Positions 47,770 to 60,776 of a stretch of 64,000 bases of DNA are shown here, piece after piece; position 1 is the stretch's first letter, and each line of letters opens with the position of its first letter. Under the pieces are notes generated by a model, which was not told where the DNA came from, did no database searches, and worked only from the letters and a program-made list of their open reading frames with translations. The DNA is from Pomphorhynchus laevis (lineage: Eukaryota > Acanthocephala > Palaeacanthocephala > Echinorhynchida > Pomphorhynchidae): positions 1 to 64,000 of the forward strand of contig WNNJ02001917.1 of the NCBI GenBank assembly GCA_012934845.2, read 5' to 3'. The translations under genes and the position numbers were made by a program.

Positions 47770-50640
47770 ATGAGCGTTTATCCCGTTTGACGAGGTCCGC
47801 TTGCCCCGTTTGCTGGTGCCAAAATGCCCTATCCGCCGCGTCTTCGGGGGGGGGAGTCCGACCATTTTCATATCATTCAGTAGGGTATCCATCTTTTCTG
47901 TGGTCTTCCTCTTAGTCTCTTTCCGTCGACCTCGATTTGAAGTGGTGCATGTGCCAGTGTGTTCATGTCTGCCCTCGATACATGTTCATACCATATCAGC
48001 CTTGATTCTCTCAGTTTGTCTGTCATGGGTGCTACGCCATCGCTTGCGGATGTCTTTGTTACAAATATGGTCTTGGCGAGTTTTCCCGCGATCCACTTTA
48101 GCATTTTCGTTTCTATATATCCAAGCTTACGCTCTGCTTCTGCTGTTATTGCCCAGCACTCAGCACCGTGAATTGTTACAGGCCGTATCACGCTTCTGTA
48201 GAACTTCGATTTGAGTCTGTCTGGCATACGTTTGTTGCACAAGACTCCATTAGCTGCTCTCCATGTTTTCTAGCTAGCTTTGATGCGTGTGGTGACGTCT
48301 TTTGTCACTCCTCCTGTGATGGAGATGACTGATCCCAGATATTTGAACGCATTTGTTTATGGCAGAGTCACCCCTTTGACTGATATGCTTTCATCTTCAT
48401 TCTGGTTCGACGTCATATACTCTGTTTTGGTTGTGTTCAGTTTCAACCCAAAACTGTGCTAGGTGATCATGCCATTGCTGCACATGTTGCTCGAGGTCAT
48501 GTTTGTTCTTAGATACCAGCATAACATCGTCGGCATACAGGATGGTCCGACTGAGACTGGGAATTCTCTGGATTTTCCCGCTGCTGTTAGCACACTGCTC
48601 GTAGTTCCTTTGTACAGCATCTTTACCCATTCGATAAATTCCTTCGGTACTTCTTTGCATCTCAGGGCGTACCATAAGAGCTCATGAGGGACTCTGTCGA
48701 ACGCCCTCTCAAGGTCCAGAAAAGCTACATGGAGTAGCTGCATCTTCTCTCTGTGCTTTTCAAGGAATAATCTGGCTGAGTGTATTGTATCGATGGCTTC
48801 ACAGTTGCGCACAAAGCCTGCCTGGCTGACAGTTAGTTTGATCTTGTCACATATTCTCTTGTCGAGCACACTCTCTAAGATCCTCACTCATGGTTTGGCT
48901 GAGAATACGGATTGGCCGGTAGTTTTCGCAATCTACTTGGCTTCCTTTCTGCTTCCAGATTGGGATAGTTGTGCTTCAACTCCACTCTTCTGGCATCTCT
49001 TTTGCGTCAACAATCTTATAGAGAAGTTGCGTTAGCCATGGTGTTCACTCATCCGGTTTGATTTTCCAGAAGTTCGCCGCCACATCATCGGGTCCGTTGG
49101 CTTTACCCGGCTTCATCTTTATTATTGCCTCGCTGACCTCTGCCTCGTTGACTGGCTCAACTTGTGTGTTGTTTGAAGTCCCATCTGGTATCAGTGGAGG
49201 TTCGAACTCTTCTGTGAGATAGCTTTGAAATATCTTATCCATCTCAACAACAGGTCTGGTGGGTATATTAGGAATTTTCCTCGCTCATCACTGATACCAT
49301 GGAACTTCTTGATGTCTGCTGCCTTCTTCCGTCTTACACAGGCTAGTCGGTACACGCCTTTTTCTCCTCGAGTGTCGAGCTTTTAGTAACGATTATCTAC
49401 GTGGTTGCTCTTAGCAATAGCAACATGTTTCCTTGCTCTTTTTTCGCTCGTTGGCACTCATCCTTGTTATTCTACGTTTGTGCTATCCGAAAATCTTATA
49501 GGAATTTTTTACCTTCACCGCGTCGTTGACCTCTTCTGTCTAGAACCAAGTTTATTTGTCGATGTATTGTTGACGTGGCTTGGTGAATCCGGGTATCTAC
49601 TGTGCAGCTAGGTGGATCATGCAGCGAATGCGATCTAGGTGTTCTGAACTCCATGTATGCTAGGCAGTCTTATCTGGGCCAGCTCTGTCTTTTTTCCAAA
49701 TTTGTCTTCTTCCCTCAGTTTCCACCACTTAATTCGGCTCGTCTTCGTTTGTTCTGTTCTCGGTTTACGGGTAGCTTTAAGTTTCAATTCGCATATCAGT
49801 GGTTTGTGTACAGTCGCTGTGGTCCTGGATGGGATTACCTTTGTGTCAAACATTGTCTTCCTGTGCTTTCGCCTCACCAGGACGAAATCAATTTGCGACT
49901 TCCTGGCTTATGTGCTCGTTTCATGGTAGTACGTATACAGGTGGCTCGGCGTTTTTGTGAAATTGGTGTTGGTGATGGCGAGGTTGTGCGTAGTTGCAAA
50001 CTCTAGAAATTGTTCCCCTTCTGCGTGATTCTCACCCATTCCATATCACCATGACATTCACTCACGTCCGTCTGTTCAACACGGACACTCATGTCACCGG
50101 CTATGATCACATAGTCTTATTCTGGTACTTCTGCCATCTTTTCATCTATCATGCCCCATAAGGTCAGTTTCTCGTCATCAGTGCACCCTGTTTGAGGGGC
50201 GTATGCAGAGAATTAGTGGACGGTTGTTTCGCACAATACCAGCTTGATATTCATCAACCTCCCTGTGTATCGCATCACTTCGCACACTTGGTATCTGAGT
50301 ATCTCCGCTACGGCAATGGCTACTCCATTACGTGCTGTCTCTGTACCCATGTAGTACAGTTTGTACTCGTCTCCAATTTCCTTGACTTTCCTTCCATTCC
50401 ATTTGGTCTCTTGAAATGAACAGATTTCAATCTTTCTCCTCTTTAGGTCAGCTGCAATCTCTCAAGATTTACCCGTCAGTGTTCCTACGTTGAGCGTCAC
50501 ACTCGTATGTATGTTTAGACAAGATTACTTGCGTTCCGGCAGTGTCCTTCCTTCGGGAACCCTGGCTTATTTGTCGAACAGACCGGGCCTTGTCTGAGCG
50601 CACACAGGCAGGGTTCGCCATAGCTGTCTTTTTCTCTCGC
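47770..50640 (-). mobile_element. RTE (BovB-like) LINE, antisense
   Basis: Sense strand is minus. From the right: AP endonuclease (about 49950-50600, start with QETKWNGRKVKEIGDEYKLY; IAGDM near 50095), linker with MKPGKANGPDDV (about 49100), RT with HVAFLDLERAFDRVPHELLW (about 48700) and catalytic YADDVMLVSK (about 48525), C-terminal region with GAECWAITAEAERKL (about 48150) and RGRPQKRW (about 47895). The 3' end (47770-47830) has GCGGACCTCGTCAAACGGGA, like the GCCGACCCC...GGGA end typical of RTE/BovB elements. Nearly full length but with several frame breaks. Confidence 0.85.
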
Positions 50641-51056
50641 TAATGGATATCCAGTTAATATATAGTGGATATATCTCGCTAGATACTTTCGAAATCTTTG
50701 GATTTTTCTTTTTTCTTTTCTATCTCTCTTATAACTATTTCTCGCTGTGGCCTAGTGAGATGTTTAAAAAACATGTGGCCTATTGGGCAGCGATGTAAAT
50801 GAAGAAGAGAAGCACAAGAAGTGGTTGCAAATACATTAAGAATTGTATCAATGAAAGGGGTTTATTACTGAACAGATTTTATCGTGATATTATAAAGGTA
50901 CACCACATATAAATGGCCAAATTTTCAAAAGAGGATTTCGCCAAGCGGTATGTTGTAAGGTATTTCAAAGATATATGAGATGTGATTAAAACTGAAGAGT
51001 ACAAGGCAAACAAATCCGATAAGATATAAACAGGACAAGATGATAGAGAGAGCTGC
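50641..51056. other. Unassigned spacer between RTE and CR1-like LINE
   Basis: Mixed composition, no gene or repeat recognised. Confidence 0.45.
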
Positions 51057-52516
51057 TATGGCGGCCAACAAACGATCGTGGACAGCGATGATGTCGAGTG
51101 CCCTGCCAAGGATATGTGTGGGCGCAGTGGAGATGAGTTTGTAATTGTAGTTGAATAAAATGTTGATGAACTGGATGGAATCGGTAGAAGAGGGGCGTCG
51201 AGGCGGATGTTAAAGTCGCCTAGAACGAGTGATGGGATGGATAACAAACAGTGGAAAGGAAATCAGCGAGTTCGGTAAAAAATAAGGAGGTAGGAGCAAA
51301 TGAACCAGGACGGTATGCAATGGCGAGATCAAGAGTGATCGGGCTAGAAGAACGACAAGTGAACAATTTTAAAGAGCAAGGACTGAAAGGAGGAGTGATT
51401 TTGCAAAAAGACGCGGGGTGACGGGCGAATGCTACAATGACGCCATAATTAGAGAATTTAGAAGGGGATGAGCTGAAGGGGCGGATTTGACTAGTGAGCA
51501 ATCAGCAGAGAACATACGGCGAATTGCGAGGTCGTCAGAATCGGAGTGCCAGGATTCGGTGATGCAGAATATATCGATTGATTGCTTGGTGAATAGGTTG
51601 ATGATGATATCGGATTTATGGAGATTAGATCTAGTGTTAAAGAGGCCGAGGCGGAAACCTTGTGTGGTGGTGAAAGGGGGTAGCGGAGAAGACTATAGGG
51701 GGAGATGGATCACCATTGAATTTTGGGGCGGGTTTGGACAACTTGAAAATTTCCGTCGATGCTTCGGATGAAGAGATATGTTTCGCCGTTTTCCTAGCGA
51801 CAGGGTTTTTTCACGCGGGCAGGAGAGAGTTGAGCGATTTCGGAAGGGGTGAGATTGGGGAAAATGCGAGTGGTTGAAGTGGACATGAGTTTAAATCGTT
51901 GGGAGAGAACAGAGGACGAGTGAGAGCAATGCTTGAAAACAAATTTCAGGAGGTGCTTAGAAGGATTATATTGAGATTTGTTTAGGCTGATGAATGCGAC
52001 AGGAGAGCTGTCGTTGAAAAAGGATGGTTTAGCCGCAGGAACAAGATACGAGAGGATGGATCTGAAGGCGGAAACATCTTGGTTGAGACGTACTCATGGG
52101 GATAAGGAAGGTGGCAAGAATGATATTAGTGACGATGGCCTAACGATAGCGAGGAGGAAAGCGTTTCCGTAAAGGAAGACGAGTGATATGAGTGGGGGGG
52201 ATCATACTAGGAGAGCTGGCAGTTGAGAATATGGAGAGTAGGTTTGACGCCGCGAGACATAGAGAATAAAGATAATATAGAGGATGGCAAGCGACGTGAG
52301 GAAACGTTATGAGTGGAAGGGTCGTGGAGGTTGGTGGAGGTGATTTTGATTGATGGATGTAGGTTATTGAGAGACGAGACATAAGGAAGGGCACGGGGTT
52401 TTGGGGTGTGAAGATGACATGGGATGGGAAGTGTATATGGTGGCAAGGTCGGTGGGTGGAGAAAGAACATTGGCAACGACGGGGGTAGTTTGGGTGGACG
52501 TGTTGGAGGTTGATAT
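51057..52516 (-). mobile_element. CR1-like LINE copy 1: 5' region and endonuclease only
   Basis: Minus-strand endonuclease blocks: IDIFCITESWHSDSDDLAI (about 51515-51575), AIAYRPGSFAPTS (about 51295), VLGDFNIRLDAPL (about 51205). The 51057-51540 part is well over 90% identical by eye to 60195-60680. Upstream (51600-52516) is purine-rich on the plus strand and without a convincing ORF1. RT and 3' end are missing, the reverse of the usual 5' truncation. The right edge is cut by the Gypsy insertion at 52517. Confidence 0.7.
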
Positions 52517-52719
52517 TGTCATGTACAACATGAAAGGGTTGCCGCATGACAATTACATTGAGCAGCAATCGTTGTTTCCGTAAGGATTTCACCGGCGCTA
52601 TTTATCTTGATGTATTGTATATAAACGCTCGTGTAGTTTTTGACGACTTTTTTGGTTTCTGTTTCGATCAAAAAAACATTGCTGTTGTTTCAATGAATGT
52701 TGGGAATCGGAACGTAACA
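52517..52719 (+). repeat. 5' LTR, about 203 bp
   Basis: Matches 55967-56165 with few differences; starts TGTC, ends ACA-type. Confidence 0.8.
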
Positions 52720-55700
52720 ACAGGCGACGAGGGTGATCATACAGAACATCTTAATGAGTGTGTTTAGCTCGGAGTCGAAAGTCTGGTACGTCAACTATGG
52801 CAGCAGAATACGGATTTACAAAGACAACTGTTGGGGTTAATGGGACGAATGGGAAATTCAACGACATTTTAATTCAAGCAGTTTGACATGTCAGCCGACA
52901 ATTGGTGTGATTACCTGGGACAATTCAAACACATGTTATTGACAAATAGTATCAGCTGTGAGCAGCGAAGTAGACGAATTTTACTGTCCAGCTGTGAAAC
53001 GGAATTATACCAACTCTTACGCAAACTGCGACCTCAATCTATGAGCGATAACATTTCGTTCAATGCCATAGTAAACGTCCTGTCTAAACATTTTGATCAA
53101 CCGATACATATTGCTGCTGCACGATATATGTTCTCTCAATGTCGATTACGGACGGGTCAAACAAATATGGAGTGAATTGCAGAGGCTAAATGATTGGCAA
53201 ATAAGTGCAATTTTTTCAATGCGGAAATTCGTACTGAAGAGGCCGCTATCAACGATAGACTTAAAGATCTGTTGATTGTGCATACACCAGTTGATCAGAT
53301 TCGCACACTGCTATTACAACATGACGACCCTAACCTTGATGAGGTATTGAAAATTGCAACTGAGTGGGAGATGACTCAACGTACTAAGCAATTGATGAAA
53401 GAGCCAGGAATCGAGTTAAAAGGCGATGAACAAAATGATGTGTTCAGCATTAGAGACAGACATCAAAGAGTTTCGCAAAACGAATTAAATAATTCAAATT
53501 CTCGTTATGGATGCGGTCGCTGCGGATCCCTAAAACACACGGACGACGTTTGTTGAGCGAAAAACGTTTTGTGTCATACAAATTCGGAATGTATCCTTAT
53601 CTTTGACAGCAGAAGTGGTAGAAGGAAGGTGACAACCTCTATTTTCATGCTTTCAAATTAAAATGGCCTCATGAAGTTTCGGTGTTCTTACTAACTGAAG
53701 ATATAATTATGGATGAACGACTAAATCATTGGCTGGTTGGTGCATCGGATTTATTTGCAGACGCGATATGCAGTATTCGAAATTACGCAGTAAGCTTATG
53801 TATTAGTAACTCGGCCCAACCCAAGTGTATACCAGCTCGTCGCATTCCATTGGCTTTACAACAAACAGTAAAGAACGAATTAGACCGACTGATTCAAAAT
53901 GAAATTATTGAGATAGTAGATACAAGAAAAGAATATGTAGTGTGGGCAAGTCCAATAGTAATTGCTCGTAAGAAAGATAACTCTATTCAAATCTGCACAG
54001 ATTTCCAGATTACAGTGAATCTATCATGCGACTCATTTGCAATTCCTAATTTCGATGAAATCATGAAAATATCCTACGTGTTATCATATTCGGTGATTGA
54101 TTTGAAGGATGCATATCTCCAGATGCAGGTCGAAGAAAAATCAAGACACCTATTAACAATCAGCACACCGTTCGGAATTTATCGTTATCGCAGGCTTCTC
54201 TTTGGCATATCCGTAGCGCCATTGATTTTCCAGCGCTACATGTCAGAGCTTCTTGGCGATATTCCGGGAGTGGCAGTTTATCTGGATGATGTAGTAATTT
54301 CAGGCACTAACAATAATGAGCATTTGGATCGATTGAGGATGGTATCGGATAGACTGATTAAAGCATGAATCAAAACAAAAAAGAACAAATGTTTGTTCAT
54401 GAAAGAAAAAATTAAAATTCTCGGCCACATACTGTGTAGAGATCAATTGGAACCAGACCCAGAAAAGCTGAGTGCAATATTGAATATGAAACATCCTAGT
54501 AACAAAACAGAAATGAGGTCGTTCCTTGGTGCAGTAAGTTACCTAGATAAATTTTTGCCCAACCTACGTTGTCGATGTTACGAATTATATGCTTTGGCCG
54601 GACAGAAAGTAATATGGAAATGGGAAGTTAAACACTCAGACGAATTTGAAATGATTAAGAGAATCTTGCTAAACCCCAGAGCATTAGTGCCGTATGATGG
54701 CAAATTACAAATTAAAGTAATGGCAGATGCTTCCGAATCTGGATTGGGGGCCGTATTGTTGCAAGAATCATCGAATGGAACTTATAAGCCAGTCTGCTAT
54801 GCCTCTCGAACCTACGTATGGTGGCCAGGTATAAATGAAGATATAGAACACATATAGAACATATATATTACATACGTGTCAGGCTTGTCAGCAAAACCGA
54901 CGATGTGAACCTGACCATCCGATAATGAACTGGCCTATTCCGAATTCACCTTGGCAGCGTGTTCACGCTTATTTTGCTGGTCCAGTGGACGGAGAAATGT
55001 ACCTGGTGATGGTATGTGCAATGGCAAAATGGCTAGAAGTTTTAAAGGTTAGTTCAACAAATGCTCAGAGTGTGATCCAAGCAATGCGTGAAGGTTTTGC
55101 GAGACAAGGTTTACCGGATGAGTTAATCGTTGATAATGGACCACCATTTCAATCGTGGGAGTTTAACAAATTTCTGGCAAATAACGGAACAAAGTTGGTT
55201 AACGTGACACCGTATCATCCAAAATCAAATGGACTTGGAGAAAGGTTTGTGGGGGTGTTGAAGCAGCGTGCATTGTCACATACACCAATCGGACAGAGAC
55301 CTCTGGAAATTCAGCAAATGTTACTTTCATATAGGAATACTCCTTATGCTAGTACGGAAAATCCCCTGCATTCATGCTCTACGGACGACGTTTATGCACA
55401 ATGTTTGATCGAATACGTCCAACACCCGCGCTCACTGCGAGAAAAGCGATCGAAAAGTATAAATTCTATAAAGATACGGCAACGAAATGTCGCAGTTTTC
55501 AACCAGGACATGTCATATGGTATCGCCGTCACAAGGGAGCGTCATGGCAGTCTGCTGAAGTTACAGAGCGATCGGGATGGGTTTCGTATAAGGTTGCAAA
55601 CGATAACACATCGTTCATACATTACAAAACAACAGATCCCATTCGGGTGCATGCTGATCAACTTCGTAATCGTGTATGTCAGGAAAGTGAGTTGAGCGAA

Positions 55701-55966
55701 GCGGTTGGCATTGAAAATGCCCAAACACAATGTGCACATAATGATGCGGGAAATTCGTGCTATAGTACTTCTAATGTCGGGCCAATACTAGTTGAATCCC
55801 ATAACAGGAGGATACAAAACGACCAACCCTGTCAACAGTGATTCGCGCAACGAGGAGACGTTTGATGATAAGAGGACACAGCGAATCTAGAAGAATCAGT
55901 AAGACGAAGCACCCGCATTTGACGGAAACCTCAGAGATATGGATTTGATTAAATATCGCAGAGGAG

Positions 55967-56165
55967 TGTTATGTACAAAGGGTTGCCGCATGACAATTGC
56001 ATTGAGCAGCAATCGTTGTTTCCGTAAGGATTTCACCAGCGCTATTTATCTTGATGTATTGTATATAAACGCTCGTGTAGTTTTTGACGAGTGTTTTTTG
56101 GTTTCTGTTTCGATCAAAAAAACATTGCTGTTGTTTCAATGAATGTTGGGAATCAGAACGTAGCA
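55967..56165 (+). repeat. 3' LTR, about 199 bp
   Basis: Counterpart of 52517-52719, followed immediately by the duplicated target GATAT. Confidence 0.8.
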
Positions 56166-56666
56166 GATATGTGCTTATGGGAGAGGTTACGGATTAGTTT
56201 GTTTGCACAAAATCTACATCAGAAGTCTTTCGACTTGCTGTTATCGCAGGCGATTGTTGTCCAGACGATGCAGTCGTGTGTCGAACACTGTACTTGCAGC
56301 TGAGCATAGTTGATGTCGGTCATAGCTGTTTTCTTACTTCCTCCCATTCACATCTTTGTTTGTTTAATCTGTTAAATTCGCTATTGCAACTGATTAAATT
56401 GATTGAAATTATACTGAACACTAATAACTTTTTCTTATAACTTTTTTATTGTATTCATTACCACGATGCAGCTATTGTTGCACATTAGAAATAACTTTCA
56501 TTTGGCCCTTTTGATTCATCTGTCCTTAAAATTGCTCGTTTATTACTCTGAAAAACATTCGTTACTGTTTTCGTCATATTACTCACTTTGATGTGTTAAA
56601 TTTTTACAACTGCTTACCTGGTCAATGTATCTCTAATAATAAAAGGCTTTCGAAATTTCTGACATA

Positions 56667-56895
56667 TTAATCTATCGGACACCGAGCGAATCTTGTGAGA
56701 ACATTTAACACTTCGCCATTTGGCTTTTGCACCGATGAGTAATGATCATTTGTCTGTAAAATTTTTACTAGTGAGAACGAAATATATGAATTCTGAATCC
56801 CAAATTTCGACAAAGCTTTATCTTCAAACGTTCCAGGACGGAACGTTCGATTAGTTTTTGGAATTCTCGGAAACGATAACAAGCGGTCATATGGA
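56667..56895 (-). other. Possible host exon, unidentified
   Basis: Open for about 75 codons on the minus strand to a TAA, with NPYDRLLSFPRIPKTNRTF near its start and QTNDHYSSVQKPNGEVLNVL near its end. Residue use looks protein-like. No family recognised and no clear donor or acceptor pair. Confidence 0.25.
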
Positions 56896-57833
56896 TTTTA
56901 TCCCTCTTGTGAACTACAAGAAAGTACTTCCACTCTTCTGTAGGTTGTTCTTGTCAGCTTTTAATGCAAGTTGTATGGTTTACACAATAATGCATACGTA
57001 GCGCTTTGCCTGCCCATTTCCTCGTGGGTTATAAGACGAGCTTCTGCTAAACTTATACTGAGTTAATCTAGGAACGTTCTAAATCCGGAAATTTGGAAAC
57101 GATGCTTGATCACCGCACTTTTGAAAGAATATCTAAAAATGTCGAATGCATGATTTACGACATTGGTCACATATGAAGATCTGGTTTCTCAGCAAGAAAT
57201 AACAAATAAAAAATCTCGAGTATTCATCAATTGAACAAAACAAATATTTATTTCCAGAATTTGATCGCAAAAAAAACCTTTAAAGTCGATAACTAGCGTT
57301 TAAAAGGTTGCGTCGCTCTGATAACATGCGCTATTTCATGTTTTACGCTATTTCAGGCTTATTTCAGATTAATGCACTATTTCAGGTTCAGTTTTGCAGT
57401 CTTTTATCTGTACTTGATTAACGCAGTGATAATTTTTAAGTTGATTAGGTACAACACAATAGATGAGTAGAATGACATATTTCAATTGTTACTTTACGTT
57501 TTGGGTCATAAGCACATAGAAAAGCTTTAGTAATTTATATTTTGAGGTTTTCGATTATTTGGGTCACTTTGAATTATAAGAAATTGCTTACATTATATCA
57601 AATGTCGGATTTTCGTAGAAAAGGGTTATATCCATTTTGACTGATAAGTAAGCATTTTCAAAAGTCGTTTCAGTGACAATTGACCGTTAGGTATCGTGTA
57701 AAACAGTAGGGCTTGAATTCGTTGATCATTCAGTTTAAATCATGTATTAAGAATAGTTTACCCTTGGAAATGTTGAGTGTCGCTGTTCAAATCGGAAATG
57801 CGTCATACAGTTAGAGGAGGAAGCAAACACTGT

Positions 57834-57861
57834 CTTTTCAAGTGGCTTGCCACTTGAAAAG
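57834..57861. repeat. 12-bp foldback cluster
   Basis: CTTTTCAAGTGG and complement around a 4-nt loop; further CTCTTTTCAAGAG and GCAAGCCACT words continue the palindromic pattern to about 57895. Confidence 0.8.
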
Positions 57862-57984
57862 TGGCTAGCTCTTTTCAAGAGCAAGCCACTCTTTTCGAAT
57901 TTTAAAAATCATTCATGTGTTTTGACTTATTTTACTTATTAAAAAATATTTATTTTTTTAAAGTGGCAAATGCGTGCCGGCGCA

Positions 57985-60715
57985 CGCTTACATGACCACA
58001 ACAACAAAAATCTAAATCTTGTGTCGAGGAGGTGGGTACGGAGGCGGCGTTTGAATGCAATAAAGGAGGGAGCGCGGCGGACGACAAGTGAGAGCTGATT
58101 CCAGGCGAGTGGGGTGGCAACTAGGAAGAATCAGAGACTGTAGTTGTTAGAGTTATTGGAAACGTAGAGTAAGAGGGAATTACGGGAACGCAGTGATAGA
58201 GAGAGGTGGGACGAATGTCGTCTAAGAAAGGGAGATTGATGAACGATGGTGAGCTGCCAGCGATGAGACGAAAAGTTACGAGAAGAAGGAGGAGTTGAAT
58301 GCGGATGTGGATGGTAGGCCGGGGTAGTTTCGCAATATGTGTGAATGTGTGGCCAAAGCGACGGAGACGTAGGAGCACTCGAACGGCGGAGTTGATGATT
58401 CGGTGTAGGGGTAGTATGATATATTTTGGAGAATTGTCGAAAAGGCTGATGCAGTAATTGATTTTAGGGAAAAGAAGCGATTAGAGAAGAGACATACAGG
58501 AACGGATATCGATAAGGAGGCGGATACGGCGGATGTCACGGAGAATTAAGTTAGACTAGCGGATATTGTCGGTGACGAAGGGTTTAGGGGAAAGGTGAAC
58601 ATCGAAATGGAACCCTAAGAAAGTGAGATTGTGGACCACAGGGATGATTGATAAGACAAAATATACAGGGAGTGATATATGTTAGGTTGACGGGAGAGGA
58701 TCCACATTACTTTAGACTTTTCTGGTTTTAGAAAGAAACGAAGATAGGATAGACGTTTGAAGATAGAAGAAAGACAGTTGGAGGCAGAAATTGCGATATC
58801 GTGTATGCGATGGGCGGATGCATGAGCATAGATGAGGATGTCAGCGGCGTATTGCATGACGTTAAAGGAGTTAGGTTTAATAAACGGAGATATCGCCAAT
58901 CAGAAGAGAGAAAATTAGGGGACCTAGGACTGAACCTTGTGGGACCCCGCAGAAAATATGGATGGGAGGGGAGGATGATGAATTTGAACAGACATGAAAG
59001 GAACGGTCGGATAGATATGAGTCAAACCATGCTACGAAGGAAGAAAAGTCGTAATCATAACGAAGGCGAGATAGGAGGATGGAGTTGTTAACGATGTCGA
59101 AGGCGGAGGAGAGGTCAAGGGAGATAAGAACACTATATAGAGTTTTGTCACGAGAAATTAGTAGGTCGTTGTAAACTTTCATGTAGGTGTTTTCTGTGGA
59201 GTGATTAGAGCGGAAAGCAGATTGGGAAGGAGCGTACAGATTGGATAAAGAGAGATTAACATTAATCTGTATTAATATAAGGCGTTCTGATAACATAGAA
59301 AGAATAGGAAGTTGTGAAATGGGGCGATAGCTTAAAGGAAGTGAGGGGTCGAGCGATTGTTTCTTAAGGATCGGACGAACGATTGCAGATTTTCAGTGTG
59401 AAGGGAAGATACGACCGCGGATGGACGAGTTAAACAAGGTGGTGAGGAAAGGGGATATCGATGAGCATATGGATTTAAGTATTCAGGTAGGCAGGGGATC
59501 GGCAGGTGAGGCAGGGATAAGATGAACGAGTTCCGGGAGTATGAAGCGATGCGAGTAACAGTGAGATGAAATGGAGTCGAGTTGTGAGAGAGATCAACTT
59601 GGATACTTTTGTCTTGAGAAATGACTAATAATCATGGGGATTGATGTTGGAAGACGAAGAAAAGCGAGAAATGATTCAGTTAAAAGTATGCCAGAGAGAC
59701 TTAGAGACTGAATGAAGTGGTGATTTTATGCTGCTATGAGTTGCATTAAGTACGTAATAAGTGGTGATTAGACCAGCGAAGAGCAAGATACAAATCACGA
59801 AGAGACGTTGTGAGCGAGCGGATATCACGTATGAGTGAGTTTTGATAGATTCGAAAAGTATGACGGAGTCGACGCTTTGAGGGTAAGCATTGGATGCCAA
59901 ACCGTGGGGCACGGTGCAAGCGACGGTGAGAGTAAGACTTGAAGAGCAAGAGAAGATCAAGAGTGGATGTGAGTTCAGAGTCAAAAAGCAAGACAAGACC
60001 GTGAGGAGAGGAAGATGTTATTGTGGGAAAATATATAGACGATTTGAGTAAGGCGGAACGGAGAATGGGAAGGTCAAGATTTCTCCAAGGGCGACGTAGG
60101 ATGATAGGTGTGTGAAGCGGGTATGGTTGAAAGTGAGATCAAGGTTGACGAGTAAGTGATCGGATAGATCAGGATCGGAGATGGGCAGTGAGGTGTAGGT
60201 AACAAAACGATCGTGGACAGCGATGATATCGAGTGCCCTGCCAAGGATATGTGTGGGCGCAGTGGAGATGAGTTTGTAATTATAGTTGGATAAAATGTTG
60301 ATGAACTGGATGGAATCGGTAGAAGAGGGGCGTCGAGGCGGATGTTGAAGTCGCCTAGAACGAGTAATGGGATGGATGACAAACAGTGGAAAGGAAATCA
60401 GCGAGTTCGGTGAAAAATAAGGAGTAGGATCTGATAAACCAGGACGGTATACAATGACGAGATCCAGAGTGATCGGGCTAGAAGAACGACAAGTGAACAA
60501 TTCTAAAGAGCAAGGACTGAAAAGGGGAGTGATTTTGTGAAGAGACGAGGGGTGACGGGCGAATGCAACAATGCCGGCATGATTAGAGAATTTAGAAGGG
60601 GATTAGCTGAGAGCGCGGGCGGATTCGACTAATGAGCAATCAGTAGAGAACACACGGCGAATGGAGAGGTCGTCTGAATCATTGCCAGGATTCGGTGAGG
60701 CAAAATAGATCAATT
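57985..60715 (-). mobile_element. CR1-like LINE copy 2, antisense
   Basis: Minus-strand order from the right: endonuclease with VIVYRPG (about 60455) and VLGDFNIRLDAPL (about 60350), spacer, RT with SAFRSNHSTENTY (about 59210), LISLDLSSAFDIVNN (about 59110), CGVPQGSVLGPLIFSLL (about 58925) and a Y-A-D-x catalytic region QYAADILIYAHA (about 58840), C-terminal block with RVLLRLRRFGHTFTHIAKLP (about 58360). The sense strand is C-rich. Several frame breaks. It lacks the 5' part that copy 1 keeps. Confidence 0.8.
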
Positions 60716-60776
60716 TAGTATTTAGTAAATCGTTTCAGTATAATTGATATCATTTGATATAATTTTGATATCTTAT

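Larger units (their letters stand above)
52517..56165 (+). mobile_element. Ty3/Gypsy element with LTRs and target duplication (fossil)
   Basis: Left LTR about 52517-52719 and right LTR about 55967-56165, both starting TGT(C/T)ATGTACAA and ending AACGTARCA. They are similar but not identical, so the insertion is moderately old. The 5-bp target duplication GATAT flanks it (52512-52516 and 56166-56170). Parts: gag with one CCHC knuckle (about 53510-53555), RT with DLKDAYLQM and YLDDVVISG (about 53860-54370), RNase H remnant with MADASESGLGAVLL (about 54720), integrase with AYFAGPVDGEMYL, VDNGPPF and YHPKSNGLGER (about 54930-55360). It is short for the family and broken in several places. Confidence 0.88.
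56171..57980. other. Mostly unassigned DNA between elements
   Basis: One open minus-strand frame at 56667-56895 is listed separately. A foldback lies at 57834-57861. CTATTTCA(G/T)G repeats occur near 57325-57390. Otherwise nothing recognised. Confidence 0.5.

Noticed and set aside
49405-50419. Plus-strand frames with signal-peptide-like hydrophobic starts
   Set aside because: They are antisense shadows of the RTE endonuclease on the minus strand.
52140-52592. 150-codon minus-strand frame rich in S, P and H
   Set aside because: It spans the junction between the LINE and the left LTR of the Gypsy element, so it is a chance open frame on purine-biased DNA.
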